The translations under genes and the position numbers were made by a program. A model generated the notes under the pieces. The model saw only the letters and a program-made list of their open reading frames with translations. It was not told the origin of the DNA and searched no databases. DNA of 9,527 bases from an uncultured Eubacteriales bacterium (lineage in GTDB: Bacteria > Bacillota > Clostridia > Oscillospirales > Oscillospiraceae), in contig URNZ01000068.1 of NCBI GenBank assembly GCA_900549405.1, positions 1 through 9,527 of the forward strand, in the 5' to 3' direction. Below are positions 9,474 to 9,527 of the stretch, piece by piece. How positions within the stretch are numbered: the stretch's first letter is position 1; each line of letters starts with the position of its first letter.

Positions 9474-9527
9474 GCCTTCCCCTGGGGCCGATTCCCCTTG
9501 TCAAGGGGAAATGTCCCGAAGGGACAA
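9474..9527. repeat. REP-like GC-rich hairpin element, cut by window edge
   Basis: The segment beginning GCCTTCCCCTGGGG contains consecutive small hairpins: CCCC-T-GGGG (9479-9487), TTCCCCT/AGGGGAA (9492-9510) and TGTCCC-GAA-GGGACA (9512-9526). This layout, CCTTCCCC followed by TGTCCCGAAGGGACA, resembles the short intergenic repeats I know to be abundant in Oscillospiraceae genomes. The match is from recollection, not a search. The right end is missing. Confidence 0.6.

Overview
The window carries most of a prokaryotic V-type (A/V-type) ATPase operon on the minus strand. A membrane-anchored protein of a putative glycoside-hydrolase family lies upstream. GC-rich coding DNA, strong AGGAGG-type ribosome binding sites, the Enterococcus-hirae-like gene order and a REP-like GC-rich hairpin element at the right edge suggest a GC-rich Gram-positive anaerobe of the Clostridia, probably Oscillospiraceae-like. 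That taxonomic placement is inference.

Layout, read in the direction of transcription (right to left). At 9426-9460 is an intrinsic terminator for a gene outside the window. At 8232-9314 is a one-TM protein with a DUF4015-like domain, followed by its own terminator (8176-8221). The AT-rich intergenic region 7875-8231 holds two tandem 58-bp repeats, each with a promoter-like element. The ATPase genes then run without any visible internal terminator: ntpF (7560-7874, peripheral stalk), ntpI (5581-7560, membrane stator a), ntpK (5043-5567, rotor ring), ntpE (4331-5020, peripheral stalk), ntpC (3297-4280, V1-V0 linker), ntpG (2973-3281, central-stalk F-type subunit), a GNAT-family acetyltransferase (2419-2976), ntpA (638-2413, catalytic A) and ntpB (1-641, noncatalytic B, cut by the window edge). 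The order F-I-K-E-C-G-A-B matches the Enterococcus hirae ntp operon except for the acetyltransferase between G and A. ntpD would be expected just off the left edge.

The subunits make a rotary machine. A3B3 hydrolyses ATP, the C/G(/D) central parts couple rotation to the NtpK ring, NtpI provides the ion half-channels, and NtpE/NtpF form the stator stalks. NtpK keeps all the side-chain ligands of the E. hirae Na+ site, so the pump is predicted to move Na+. The most unusual points are the GNAT gene, translationally interlocked with both neighbours, and the duplicated promoter/palindrome module upstream of ntpF. No tRNA, rRNA, CRISPR array or transposase gene was seen.
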